This document shows, one piece after another, positions 36,916-48,200 of a DNA stretch of 64,000 bases (the stretch's first letter is position 1; every line of letters starts with the position of its first letter). The notes below the pieces were generated by a model that was not told the origin of the DNA, did no database searches, and saw only the letters and a program-made list of their open reading frames with translations. The stretch comes from Ananas comosus (taxonomy: Eukaryota; Streptophyta; Magnoliopsida; Poales; Bromeliaceae). The stretch covers positions 11,628,555 through 11,692,554 of the forward strand of contig NC_033621.1 of NCBI RefSeq assembly GCF_001540865.1. Reading direction: 5' to 3'. Both the position numbers and the translations under genes were made by a program.

Positions 36916-39900
36916 AAATTTCAGAGCTGGAAGAAAAATGTTCAGCTGAATTGTCTGAAAAAAGAAGCCCGAGGCAGCGGCAATTTGCTGAACTATTATT
37001 CTCTGTTTAGGCAATTGTCCAATAGGAGATGTGGTTGTGAGAGGAAGGAAGGAGAGAGAGAGAAGAGGAATAAATGGAATACATTCCAAAACACAAACTC
37101 AACTTCACTTCATCATAATCTGATTAGCAGAGAGGTCCTAGAAGGCCTCTTTGTAAACCCTTTAATCCTTACAAAGTTCCTAAAAGTTAGGGGTCTTAAT
37201 TTACAATAACCACTAACCAAAACAAGTGATCTGCCCATATCTGAAAGTTTTACTTCTATCTTAAGTAGATATTTGTTCCTAAATCAACAACTCAACTAAG
37301 CTAATTTCATGACAGATCCAGGAAAACTAAATGACTTGACGTAATCGTTCGATCATCACTTTCTAATCTTTCTTCCTGAAAATTACACTTTAACTACGAT
37401 CGCTTTAATTAAGTGAGATCGTTATAATTTCTATCTAATGTCGACAAAGCTCTTTTAGGCATATGGTTGAGAAATTTTAAGGACTATCTCTATTTGTTTT
37501 ACAAGATCGTCAGCTAGTAAATCCCAAGTCTGGTTTGAGTTTTGTATCTTGAATACAACAGCATGTATCCAGCACTATCTTTCGCCATTCTCTTACCTGA
37601 CCTGCTAATTTATTGCTTGGGTTTAGATTTTTATCCATCTTTATGAATATGTTTAGATGTATAATTTTCAGTTTGGTATAATCTTTTATATTTAACGTTT
37701 TGTTATATCAGGAATGTTCACCATCCATGGTGGTAGTGTTAATCACCGCACCTCCTGTTGATGAGAAGGGGCGGGAAGAATATGCACAGTTTGGCTTCTT
37801 TCCTTCTTTTTTTTTTTGAGAAAAGGTTGCATGCTACCGCTTCATTCATAAAGTAGGTGAACTAAGCAACAGGCTGAGGCAGCTGGGCCTCACAGTGAAC
37901 TAAGCAACAGGCTGAGGCAGCTACCGCTTCTTTCCTTCTTCGATGTGATTTACATAAGAAATCTAGTAGTTAATATCTGCAGTTTGATTTCCTTACAGAT
38001 ATAGCACAAATTTGAAGTGATAAACTTTATCCTCTAACACATTTGGATAAAATTTCGCTAAAACGTAGACACAAAATGAAAATTGGGGGTTCTTGAAATA
38101 GCAATGCATATTTTTTGAGCTGGACTTTCTTAGTCCTGATGTGTAGGTTACGTTCAGGACATTTTTCACTTTTCATTCCCTGATTACATCAATTAAGCCC
38201 TGCTTCATTCTTTATACAAACTGCAAGCCATGTTGTGATCTCATATTTGAGGAGAGATTTTAGGGCTCTTTTGTTTTCAGCAACAAAAAAGGATTTTCTG
38301 GGTTGGGCAGTTTGCCCAGCCCAGCCTTTTTATGTTAATGGTCAACTGCGCATTTTGCACTGAAATGGATGAGTTATAACATTGAATGCCAACTAGAGTA
38401 GTCAAAAACACTGGTTAGGTGCCTACAGGTTCTACCTATTTAATTTTTTTTCTTGCCAGTGAAGCTTGGAATTATCGACCTAGGTGCTCGGAAGGTCGGT
38501 GCAATTGCTACTATAAGCTCACCGCACCCTATTATATTAGGTTTTAATGAAGAAAAAGGCTGCACCCTCAGGAGTAAGAGATTTATAATAAATCACTTAA
38601 TGTAATGAACACCAATCACTTTTCCAATAATTACTCGGAGACTATTCTCTTGTTTAGTGTCAAAAAGTTTTCTTGCTAGCACTCGCCACTTTACAGTCAA
38701 TGGCCCTCAAGCAAGCCTTTATTAGTCTCTTTTTAATTCTTTTCAGTTTCATGTTTTTTTCCCCTTCTATTTTTACTGTTTCTTGTGAATTTTGCTAACG
38801 AACAGCATTGCACTCCTTTCATTTTATTTGAGTGTAAGCCTTTTGAGGGAGTATCATAGTCCCAAGTGTTAAAGAAGCTACTTTGGACAAAGTAAGACGG
38901 TAATGTCAATAACTAAATAGCTATATATATATATTTTCTCCTTACATGTATGACTCTTCTCCTCAACATTATAATTTAATTGGAAAAACTAGTAGGAAAT
39001 GCTCGGTCAAATTCACTGATATTTTTGAACGTCTCTTTTTATAGATACTTGATAATTTGTTGTAATTACTGAGTTTCTGAAGTAAGCCCCCTTTTTTTCT
39101 CTCTTCAAGAGCTGTATATGGCGAGAAGGCAAGGAAAGACCCAGAGAGAACAAATGAGATTACTGGTATTTATGCAAGGCAGTGTGTTGAGCTAGCCAAA
39201 GAAATGCATATTCCATTCATTGATATCTGGTAAAAAATGCAAGAAACTAAAGGATGGCAGAAACTTTTCTTGAGGTAAGTCATATGTCTGAGCTCCTTTG
39301 TCATTTTGACTGTCATTTCTTATTATGTCTAATTTTGTCTTTGTGCCTTTGATGCTTGATTTTCCATAGGTAGTCTAAGAGAAGATTACTGAGCACCTCA
39401 ATCTGTTTTTTCTTGTTTATAATATATGGCCGCTCCCATTTTTAAGTTTTGTACTACACAACCAAATGGTATATTCATATTGAGTGCTATGATCAATTAT
39501 TTGGATTGTTGATTCAACTTGCAATCAGAACCATCAAATTCCATCTTGGGGCGGCTTTCTTTTGATGCCTAAGCATAAATCCCATTTCAATGATCTAAGA
39601 GCTTAAACTCATAATAAGGGTAATATAGCATGTTGTTTTTTTTTTTCCCGCAGAAAGACTCCTCCATTTTGCATTTCCTTTCTATTTCCTGCGATACCAT
39701 ATTTGATCAAATCTATTTCTTGCTTCTTTGAGAACTAAAGATCGGTTCTTCGCTTCCACCTTTGATGCCTAATGAGTTCACCTAAGACCCAACTAATTTC
39801 TATTTTTCAATTTAACTGAATCTGTGCAACAAAACCCTTGGTGCTATATCTTGCACATACACGTTCAGGATAGGGATACGACAACATAAATTGATAAGGT

Positions 39901-41074
39901 CATACAGCGACTTTTTAACCTTAGCATAAGTCAAGTAGGGGATACGATAATCAATTTTTTTCTTTAATATTTGTCATTCATAATGACAAATATATGTTGC
40001 AAATAGTTTAGATGATTGCACAACATAAAGCAATAAACTAACTAAATTGTGTAATGATATAAATACAGTTGAGCATTGTCCATCAAAGGAAAAAAAAATA
40101 ATTGAGCCACAGATCAATCGTCAGTATTATCAACTATGAATTCATTTTGCAAGTATCTTCTAAATGCATAAATGAGTTAACTGACATAACAAGCTTTTTT
40201 GGATCCTAGCCCCTTTGAGTGTTGCCTTCCTAAATTACACCAAAAAAGAACTCACCTATATCTAGCAAGTATCCCTAGGCTATCCTTCAATTAACCCTCG
40301 AGTATCCGGGAAAATTTCTAAATTTTTAATATGCCCGCATACTTCCCTATGAAATATCAAGCTGTATGCACATACCACGCACGTAGTAAGGTAGTAATGG
40401 CATTAAATACATATTGGATATGGACATTGCTTGCTATAATGAAGTATCTGTGCATTATATTGGTACTTTACGTGTTTAATAACTGAAACAAGGTAAAGCA
40501 CATTCACTTACAGTAAAGCTGTAATGTGATTGTTTGCTTTTTTGATGTTTGATACATATTTGGAAAATTCTCTAGTTTTTGGTGATCACAACACAAAATA
40601 TGATCATGAGAGAAGTATCTTACTATGTGTATTGGTTAAGATCTTAAACCAAACCAGAATCATTGTAAACCAGTATATGTTTTTAAGATCTCTTGGGTTT
40701 TGATGGTTACAATTTGGCAGATTTTTACGAAACTGCATTTAATAGGAAAGATGTATAAATTCTAAGAGTGACTTGTGATTTATTGATTCTCACATATTTA
40801 GTTTTGTGTAGGCGGTGGATAATTTTCAACTCTATTTGTTATTTTCATTCGGCGGTCAAGAGACCTAAGACCTGAAATTGAATGATGAATTCTTCCCTTA
40901 TTTTCCAGTGATGGCTTGCACCTAACAGCAGAAGGAAATGCAATTGTTCACAAGGAATTAGTGGAAGTACTCAAGGATGCTGGTTTCCGTGCTGAAAATA
41001 TGCTATATGATTTTCCTCATCATTCTGAAATTGATGGAGATCATCCTGAAAAAGCATTCTGCAAGAAGAGCTAA
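29655..41074 (+). CDS. SGNH/GDSL esterase, isoamyl-acetate-hydrolysing type (At5g62930-like), with an internal stop
   Basis: Predicted serine esterase of the cytosolic SGNH hydrolase clade related to yeast IAH1; it would cleave short acyl or acetyl esters, substrate unknown. Coding exons: 29655-29765, 30860-30937, 36007-36147, 37712-37788, 39110-39274, 40909-41074; a non-coding exon precedes them. Phases join correctly throughout and give 245 codons, normal for the family. Visible blocks: VLFGDSITEQSF with nucleophile Ser (about residue 15), RGYGGYNTRWAL (block II), IFFGANDAAL (block III Asn), LITAPPVDE, and SDGLHLTAEGN with the catalytic Asp and His. The start ATG is the first in the spliced message; no signal peptide, as usual for this clade. 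Oddity: codon 39231-39233 is TAA where relatives have Ser in WSKMQE, truncating before Asp/His. It may be a pseudogene, a sequencing error, or rescued by splicing at 39230. The 5-kb intron 30938-36006 is packed with MITEs. Confidence 0.88.
32911..33097 (-). mobile_element. Short MITE, family S, copy 1
   Basis: Terminal inverted repeats GGCTACTATACTTTTATGAG and (right end) CATAAGAGTATAGTAGCC. The interior (GATCATTTCCACCCGTTAGAT, ACCCACTCAACCCTAGGGG) is the reverse complement of copies S2 and S3. Bounded by (TA)n(GA)n on the left and (TA)n on the right. No coding capacity. The longest quoted interior word is split at 33000: GATCATTTCCACCCG and TTAGATCATA. Confidence 0.75.
33099..33253. repeat. 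Compound microsatellite (TA)n (CA)n (CATA)n
   Basis: A (TA) run followed by alternating CACACA and CATACATA blocks up to the next MITE. It gives long open frames in several phases with no coding meaning. Confidence 0.95.
33254..33505 (+). mobile_element. Short MITE, family S, copy 2
   Basis: Ends are a perfect 21-bp inverted pair: CTACTATACTCTTATGAGTA(T) on the left and the complement ending in AAGAGTATAGTAG at 33498. Interior words GGTCCCCTAGGGTTGAGTGG and GATCTAACGGATG are shared with S3 and, inverted, with S1. Flanked by (TA)n tracts. Confidence 0.8.
33563..34063. mobile_element. Long-inverted-repeat MITE, family L, copy 1
   Basis: About 500 bp folding on itself through arms of about 180 bp: left TAGGAGCACGGAGCCCTCCG..GCGATTTTTCGATATCATTT, right arm the inverse with AATATCGAAAAATCGC..CTCCGTGCTCCTA. 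Each tip is itself a small palindrome (GGAGCACGGAG/CTCCGTGCTCC). Direct (TA)n flanks, no coding capacity. Resembles foldback-type or TA-targeting MITEs such as rice Micron elements in its (TA)n context. Confidence 0.85.
34079..34608. mobile_element. Long-inverted-repeat MITE, family L, copy 2
   Basis: Tips GCTGGTATACTATCGGTAGC and GCTATCGATAGTATACCGGC are inverted copies. The arms share TTTTTCGA.ATCATTT, TTAATGGTTGATG and the TCTAACGGAGC word with copy 1 but are clearly diverged from it. It lies only 15 bp after copy 1, separated by (TA)n. Confidence 0.85.
34644..34860 (+). mobile_element. Short MITE, family S, copy 3
   Basis: Tips GCTACTATACTATCGATAGT and ACTATCTATAGTATAGCAGC are inverted copies. 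The interior GGTCCCCTAGGATTGAGTGG matches S2. The ATCGATAG tip resembles the tips of family L, suggesting the same class of transposase may mobilise both. Confidence 0.8.
34893..35090. mobile_element. Possible third small MITE type
   Basis: Subterminal inverted words TTTTTGGCCATTGGA (about 34949) and TCCAATGGCCAAAAG (about 35028) flank an unmatched centre with GTGGGGCCCAC. Ends are bordered by (TA)n/(GA)n tracts. Outer terminal repeats are poor, so the boundaries are approximate. Confidence 0.5.
35131..35650. mobile_element. Long-inverted-repeat MITE, family L, copy 3
   Basis: Left arm GGCTCCGTTACCAC..TTGTTTTCGATGATGGAGC; right arm GCTCCATCATCGACAACAAA..GTTTGCTACCGATAGCATTCC. Inner words TATACCACTTGAAGTATCTA and GTGGTATAGATCATGTTCAA also pair. 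Diverged from copies 1 and 2, closest to the truncated copy at 52575. Confidence 0.8.
35656..35791. repeat. Compound microsatellite (CT)n (TA)n (TG/CG)n
   Basis: Consecutive (CT), (TA) and (TG) runs directly at the right edge of the MITE cluster; produces spurious open frames on both strands. Confidence 0.95.
36882..36913. repeat. Poly-T tract
   Basis: About 32 consecutive T in the fourth coding-phase intron of the esterase gene. It may be the tail of a minus-strand retroposed sequence, but no target duplication was found. Confidence 0.8.
37794..37940 (-). mobile_element. Retroposed 117-bp insert with 15-bp target-site duplication
   Basis: GCTTCTTTCCTTCTT occurs at 37794-37808 and 37926-37940 and flanks an insert which, on the minus strand, ends in AGCATGCAACCTTTTCTC plus poly-A. 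That 3' tail closely resembles the tail of the SINE at 60239-60394. Inside are two identical 28-bp copies (37857-37884 and 37895-37922). A 5'-truncated SINE or LINE copy is the best explanation. It lies 6 bp after the esterase donor at 37789. Confidence 0.8.
38462..38530 (+). pseudogene. Possible relic of a GDSL-lipase exon of another clade
   Basis: Preceded by a splice-acceptor-like TTTTTTTTCTTGCCAG, this frame reads KLGIIDLGARKVGAIAT, which resembles the LYDLGARKFGIISVPP segment of the large plant GDSL lipase family, not the IAH1-type clade of the host gene. Only about 20 residues are convincing, and the frame then continues without recognised motifs to a stop near 38605. Chance similarity is possible. 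Confidence 0.3.
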
Positions 41075-42296
41075 ATCTTGCATCACCCAGCTCAGACTGA
41101 TGGACGGGACTTCCATTCCTAAGGTCGACTTTGAGTCACTCTCATTATATTCTTCTTTTTTACCCTTCATTGTTTATTGTATCGTTGATGCACTCTCTTG
41201 ATAATGCTACAGGAAATCAAATGCTTGTATGTATGGGCTCTGAAGGATTGTCAGTCAAGGGATTAAAGATTGGTGGAGAATCTGTGTACCTGATTAGGGA
41301 ACTACACATCGTTTTGAGCCCTTTAATTTTTCTGTTTTTATGGTGAATGGTTATTTTCTGTCAACAGATTGGTAATCAGCCAATTTGTGGCTTGATTTAA
41401 AATTGCAGAGGACTTCCAAGTTTAGATACGAGATTTAAGTTGTTTTCAGTACTAGATGAAGCACTGCTAAGTTGTCTACCTCAAAGTAAAACTTTAAATA
41501 GTGGATAATTCCTCGGTGCTTGTGAGGAGGCTGGACTAAACGATCCAAAGAGATGAAGCATCCGACCCAGGCCGAAGTTTCCCAGGCCTCCCTGGCCACC
41601 TCGCCAGGTCAAGATTAATCGGGATGAACCATATCAATCAAAGAAGTGATTTGTCCAAGCCTAGCATGACATTTCCACGGCGTTTGATTTTCAGACCCGG
41701 ACAAGGCCCAACGAACAAGAATGGGCCAACAAAGTTGACACAGCTGCGTTTTTCGATTATCAATTTTTCTCCCGCAGAGGCCTGCGCCATGCCGCTTGGG
41801 AAGTCAAAACCAGAACTTATCCCTCACGGTTTTTTTATACCATCACTCAATTTTGGTACTACGCAATGCCTAAGTGGTATGTTTTGAAACTACCATAAAA
41901 TTATAATGACAGACCAACTGCATAAATATGCACCAGGTGCAGGCTGTTTTAATTGGCATGCAAAAGATACGGACCTTACAATGACTACAGAAAAAATGAA
42001 TCACCATACAATCACAAACCCCACATCCGGCATTTCCATTACCACGGTTCAGAAAAGACCGGTTCAGAAAAGACCTTGCAATCAGCTGCATTCCTAAACT
42101 ATGCCAAACATCCAAACGATTAGATGAGTTAGATTTCATCCGAGTACTACATATCCAAAGAGCTTGTACTTCCAACAGTCATATAGAAATTGCAAGGAGA
42201 AAAAGATGTGATGAGCTTCCTATATATATATATATATGGATTATGAGTTATTTTTCCTAGACTGCTTCACAAATATGCTGTCTCATCCAGCTTTCT
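41075..42296. other. Convergent intergenic region between the esterase and CSN3
   Basis: The two genes end 1.2 kb apart, tail to tail. The 3' UTRs of both must lie here; exact poly-A sites cannot be fixed. Short frames at 41131-41346, 41624-41887 and 41870-42175 have no recognisable similarity. A (TA)n run lies at about 42222-42238. Confidence 0.6.
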
Positions 42297-45200
42297 TCAT
42301 ATAAACCTATGGGGAACAGAATCGAAGTCGTCAAAGTCAAATTTTGGCCGTTCCCTCCCAATCTGTGAAAAATTGAAGAACCAATCACAAACAACACGGT
42401 ACAAGAGTAAATGACAATAGTAATTCACAGTACTCACCTTCGATACATACGCAGGATCACATGATATTTGCTCATCAATTGATCTCAGTTTCTTTGACAA
42501 TGCCATTAGCCTGCAACAGCAAAAACGGAGCCACATTGATGATCATTTTCTCCTGTTTTTCCTTTTACTTGGCAGAAGGCAAGTTAAGCAACAAACTAAC
42601 AAGATTATACAGCCGACAAAATCATCCTAGCTTTATTTAGGAATTAAGAATATACTCAAATCCACTAAAACCCAGAGTTCAGGCCTGAAAAGACATCAAG
42701 GAGACATTGCAGAAATTTACAGCTGGCTGCTGACTTCTCACCAACTCTATAGCCATGATGCTGAATACGTTGCAAAGTTTAGAGAACAACAGTGCCCCTT
42801 ATGCACTTCATCACACAAACAAATGTCAAACTATTGCTTAGTTCTGATAGGGATGATGAAAGTAATTTGGAAGTCCTAATGAAGTTGAAGAGGTTGACCA
42901 CATGGAACATGGAGTAATCAACGCACAATGATTTAATTATTCAATTTTGAAAAGGCATGGACGCATAATCTCGACAAGAGATCAAAATACAACATTTTAT
43001 AGATTAAATGAAAGCTGATAAGTTGATGTGATACCTCTGAATTGTGGAATCAATGTGCTCTGCCATCTCACAAGTTTTATACTGCTCAGGATCCTCATGA
43101 AAACTGACCATTCCATCCTTCTGATTTATCGTAGCAAATATCTCCCCATCTTGAATCTGGAATTTTGCAAAAAAGTTACAAGTTTGCTTCATCACATTTG
43201 AAGTCTAAAATGACAAATTTTTAAATAGCTCAGAAACCCACCATCCGTAGAACATGCATTTCAGCTTCCTTCGGGGTCTTCAGTTGCACAGCATTGGCTA
43301 TGTCTTGGAGGGACAAAGTCAAGTAAGTCTGTGTTAGTCTCTGGATATTGCGCTTGTATAAAGAAGATAGGACTTGCTTCACCAATCCAAGATTGTTGTC
43401 CTGCAAGTATTGAAAAAAAAAAGAAGAAAGAAAGTACACAAGATAACAAAAGGAAATTGCTGCAACATCACAACAGTCATGCAATACAATGTTCAACATT
43501 TACTACAGTAACTGAAATGCAAGATGGCTTTATCGTTGAATTAAAGATATAGCAGGTGAAATAGTACTCACAGACTGAAACTTCTCAACATTTGATTGGA
43601 TGAAGGCCTCTAGATCTGAATACTTCCCCGAGGCATAGCAAGCAGACAAATCAATGTAGGGCTGCCAGAAGAAAAAGGTTAAAAAACAAATAAATATCAG
43701 GCATGTATTAACTAGAGGACTCCAAATTAAAAGGCATCTATAATATCTAAAACACAAATACACATGCATATCACAGAATAAGCTCAGTACACATGCAAAT
43801 CAAAGAATTATGTAAAAAATTAACGGCGAATGCATAATGTAGAACTCTGTAGAGCATTAACCCCAGATTCAAATCAAAGCATTCTGGCATAAACTTCAAG
43901 AATCATTCATCAACAAAGGAGATTAAACCAACAAATAATAATCATAATAATTTGAACACCCATAACTTCATGGGGATCTTTTCATTAGCTCCCCACTAGA
44001 ACTTGGCTTTGGTTCAGATTTTGATCAACACAGCAGGTTTGGATCATCTTCTAGTTTGGGTTTTGATCTAAACTTGACTAAAACCCACTAGAATTGAGTT
44101 TTAGACTAGGGTTTGAAGTCGACTTTAGACCACACAACCCAAACATGAACCAAACCCACTAGTGAGTTTCAAAACCTGGTCCAAACTAAAATCAATGGGA
44201 TTGATGGAAAGGTCCTTCCGGAAAATTGGGTTTTTTTTTTTTTTATAAAAAAAAGAAAGAAAATTGGAATAGCAATCTCAGAGCATCTAAGTGATACAAA
44301 TGAAATTCATAGGCACAAATATGAAATGCGCTGTATCACAGGGCCCATTTCTGAAGTTCGCCCAGAAAATTAAAAAGAAAAGAAAGAGGAAAAAGGAGAG
44401 GAAGAAAGAACGGAAGGAAAAAAAGAAGGTAACTAGAAAAGGGGGAGAAAGAGTTGAACTACCACGAGGCTCTACATAAAAACTCAAGTCGGCAGAAAGC
44501 AAGGCCAATGATCTTAACATATACCCCTTCCATATGCACTATTTTATAGCTTGTCTATCCCTTGGGCTCGGACTTGATGGATCAAGCCAGGCTTCAATCT
44601 CTAAAAAGTTTCTCAAATAGGACAAAACTTTACCCATACAACTCATATATAGGACAAAACTTTACCCATACAACTCATATATCAACACTTAAACCAGAAA
44701 AATGGCTTCAAACAATCATTCTTCGCTCACAGGCAGTCAAGATACACTAGCACATGTAACCCAACGTTGAGCAGACTAATTTATCATACTAATTGTTTGA
44801 ACCTTCAAACCAATCATAAATATTGTAATTCTGATATTGCTATTCTTTTCATTTAATCGACGGAAATAATCAAAAGTCAAATTTTTATACCTTATATATA
44901 GGATTATCTGGGGTCTCATATTTTTCCTACCTTTAAGCTCTGACGTTCTCGTTAGGCTCAGATTCACAGGTACCAAGCAATTTGAGACTCGTCTCGGTAG
45001 TCTTAACCGGCCTTGTGGGGGAGCCATGCTCTACTCACAACAGTCATCAACATGAGAGCCTCGCTCTCCTCGCTGTATAACCCAGCTTAGCTGAAACGCC
45101 CTACTTCCCAGAAGGTCATCCATCCTAGGACTACTCTAGCCTTAACAAGCTTAACTCTCTTAATCTCTTGGGCCTAGTCATCACCCAAAATGCTATAGCC

Positions 45201-48200
45201 AGATTAAGAGTTTTAGCCATGTTATATATTATATATAGTACTACTTGGGGTCTCATGTTTGCTTTAAAATTTTAAGTCTGAATCACACTCTGTACAGTGT
45301 AATCTGTTGCAAATTTATGGCGTTAATTCACTAGAAACCAAAACAAGCATAATCCAAAGTTTATAAAAACAACAAACTCATAAGTGTTGCATCTATTGGA
45401 AAAAAAAAAAAAGCTCTCTTATGATCCTCTAAAATACTAACAATAAATTTTTTCTTATCAATCATTTAGATATTGCTTTGAACTGCCATAACTGAGAAAA
45501 TAGAGTTACTGCAATAACTAAAATGTATTAGTACACCGATTGATAAAGTTATAAAGTGACATGAACAGAAGCAACAATTGGGAGGTTCAATTACAATAGC
45601 AAATAAACAAGAACATACTATGGCATAAACAAAGAAGAAGAGAAAAAAAAATTCATGCAATAAACAACATAAAACTTTCTAATTCTTGCAAGAGTACCTG
45701 AGTGTGGTTCTTCAAATTCCTTTGAGCCGTTGACGATGTATATTTAGGAAATGATGGAACCTGTTACCAGTCTCCAATTTAGTTTTCCAACCTCAAGATA
45801 GCATCAACATTTATCAGTGTTAAAATATCAAAACAACCTATACCAAGGCTATGCTTTTACGCATTCTGAGATAAGAAATTAAAATGCCTCAAATGCTTTA
45901 CAAGGTTAGATATAACTTGCCACAGAAACAAATCTATCAGTTGGATTTGATATTCATGCCTTCACAAATCATACAAATACTACATGTTAACTGAAGTCTT
46001 GAATTAGACAAGCTACTTACAAATCACATGGTTTCTTTTCATAGGTCATGTTATGTGAGAGTCATTTGGAACTGCAGTTACGTTATTTTTTCTTACTTCC
46101 CTCAAAACACACAGTGGAACTCTCTCATCAAAACTTATCCTATCCCCACAACCACCTTACACCCAACAAAAATGTCCTAAGCAACTCCTCTCTTCACGAG
46201 TCACTTAAGCAAACTTGTTCCCCGGTCAGCTTTATCCCCTAATTTCCTGGTCTACTCCCTGTCCTCCCTACTTCCCTCACTCCTTAACATAGGACACCTG
46301 CATGATTTCGTCCCGTCCTCAGTGCTTCAGTACTCACTGTGACTTTGGTGAATGTATTTTTGCTAGGATGACTTCCAGATACTATAAAGCACATGAGCAT
46401 TAACATGCATCAATGACAATCGAGAGATCTAGCAACCTCAAAATGTTGCTGAATTTGAGACAGCCCATTTATCATGACTTCGTCTTCAGCAAAATCTTTA
46501 GCTCTCTCACTCAAAAGCACAAACAAGTATGGTCACAAAAAGGTATGATCAATTAAGCAGCGAGGATTTACCTGCCCATTGAGAATAAGGGAGACTAATA
46601 TATACTTTTTGTATGCTTCAACTGCAATAGCATTTAAAGTGGTCATTGGTGCAGTTACAACCTGCATAAATTCCAGTTAGTATAAAATCGTCAACAAGTA
46701 TAGAGATAAGCATGAAAGGCAGCGGCTCACATTGTGAAGACACTCCAATGCAGTGCGGAAACGCTTCAATCCTATATATATAATCCCCCTGTATCACAGA
46801 GTAAGAAGGCGATTAATGGTATGAATTAAAAAACGTGTATGTTTGAGAAAAAAGTGCTAACCACTTCTGATGTTTGTGAAAGATTACATTTCTAGTTAAC
46901 GAATGTCTAGAACGGATTAAGTTTTACACAAGACTTCAAATTAGACACTTCTGAGCAGAATATAGCTTCTGCTTGCCCATCCACGAATTTTAACACCTTA
47001 ACAAATATTAGTTCAATAACACCTTCTAGCGACCTACACTTTCCCATATCATCCAGAAGCATACCCTCCCCAGCATGCACTTAGCAAAGGAGATATTCTT
47101 ATATTAAATTACGTGAGTAGCATTATTCCATTTGCATCTCAACCAAAACTTAAGATTTTCCTTTGCACCATAAGCTTCAACATTGAGCGCATGAAATCAA
47201 AGAACCCTTGTCTCAATAATCATGACATTCTATATAAAGTGTCTGTCTACTTCTGTATCAGATTTGAGCCGCTGAAGTGCCTAAAGAACACCTTGAGAAT
47301 CAGTTTGTGAATTATAGATGAAACTGTCAACTGAATGGATAAAGGAATCTCACTATCGATAATAACGCATCCCAAAAGAGCAAATAGAACAAAATAACTT
47401 TACTAGTCTTTAGATAGAACATAGACAGTCACATAACATACCTCTCAAACTTCTACAATAAATATCCATGACATTGGAGAACCCAACAAGCTAGTTTTCA
47501 GTAAGAAACTAAGAACATAGATAGCTAATACTAGAAATATGATCAACTTTGAGAACTAACCCATAATAGTAATAGAGGAAGAGATCCCTCGGTTGGTCAA
47601 CTTCAAGTATATCATCCTCCAAAATACTTAGGCCAGTTTTATAGGACTTGGCTAAAATACAAAGAAGAAGAAAATCTGAGTGAATAGTAGTCAACTGCTC
47701 GGAGGAAGTTTGGAGTTTACGAATTGCTGTCCTTAGAGCCACTCCCTGCAGTGGAACTTGCAGCTGCATGACTTGATCTTTCAGCCTCTTACATACCTGT
47801 ATAACTACATATTCAACAAGGGCACATGGTTACATGGCCATGAGAAACCACTAATAGCAATAGAAAGATGGAACAAATACTTACGAATCTACCTAAAGAA
47901 TTATCTGTTACATATAAAACACTCCAAAAACTTGAATTTTCAAACATTGCTTTCCAAAGTTTATTTAAAATGCCTTTGTATTTAGAAGAGTGCTCCTATT
48001 TTAAATAACGTTTTCAAAATTCAATATAAAATTCCTCCTATGGATTCAATTACACTCAACTTAAGAAAAAGGGTATTTTGTAAGAAGGTGCATTTGCAGG
48101 ATATATGTGAATTTTCAGACATTACAGGCGCATATAAGTAAAGAGATGGATTTTTCAGAGATTTATATGTAAGATTGTGCGTGTATATGATAGAAGTCAT

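Noticed and set aside
37781..37800. Apparent lack of a splice donor after EEYA in the esterase
   Set aside because: Using GCACA|GTTTGG at 37788/37789 with the acceptor at 39109/39110 keeps the frame (YAQAVYGEK), so the exon is intact.
45060..45200. A functional 5S rRNA gene
   Set aside because: Only the promoter-like half matches 5S; the 5' part is unrelated.
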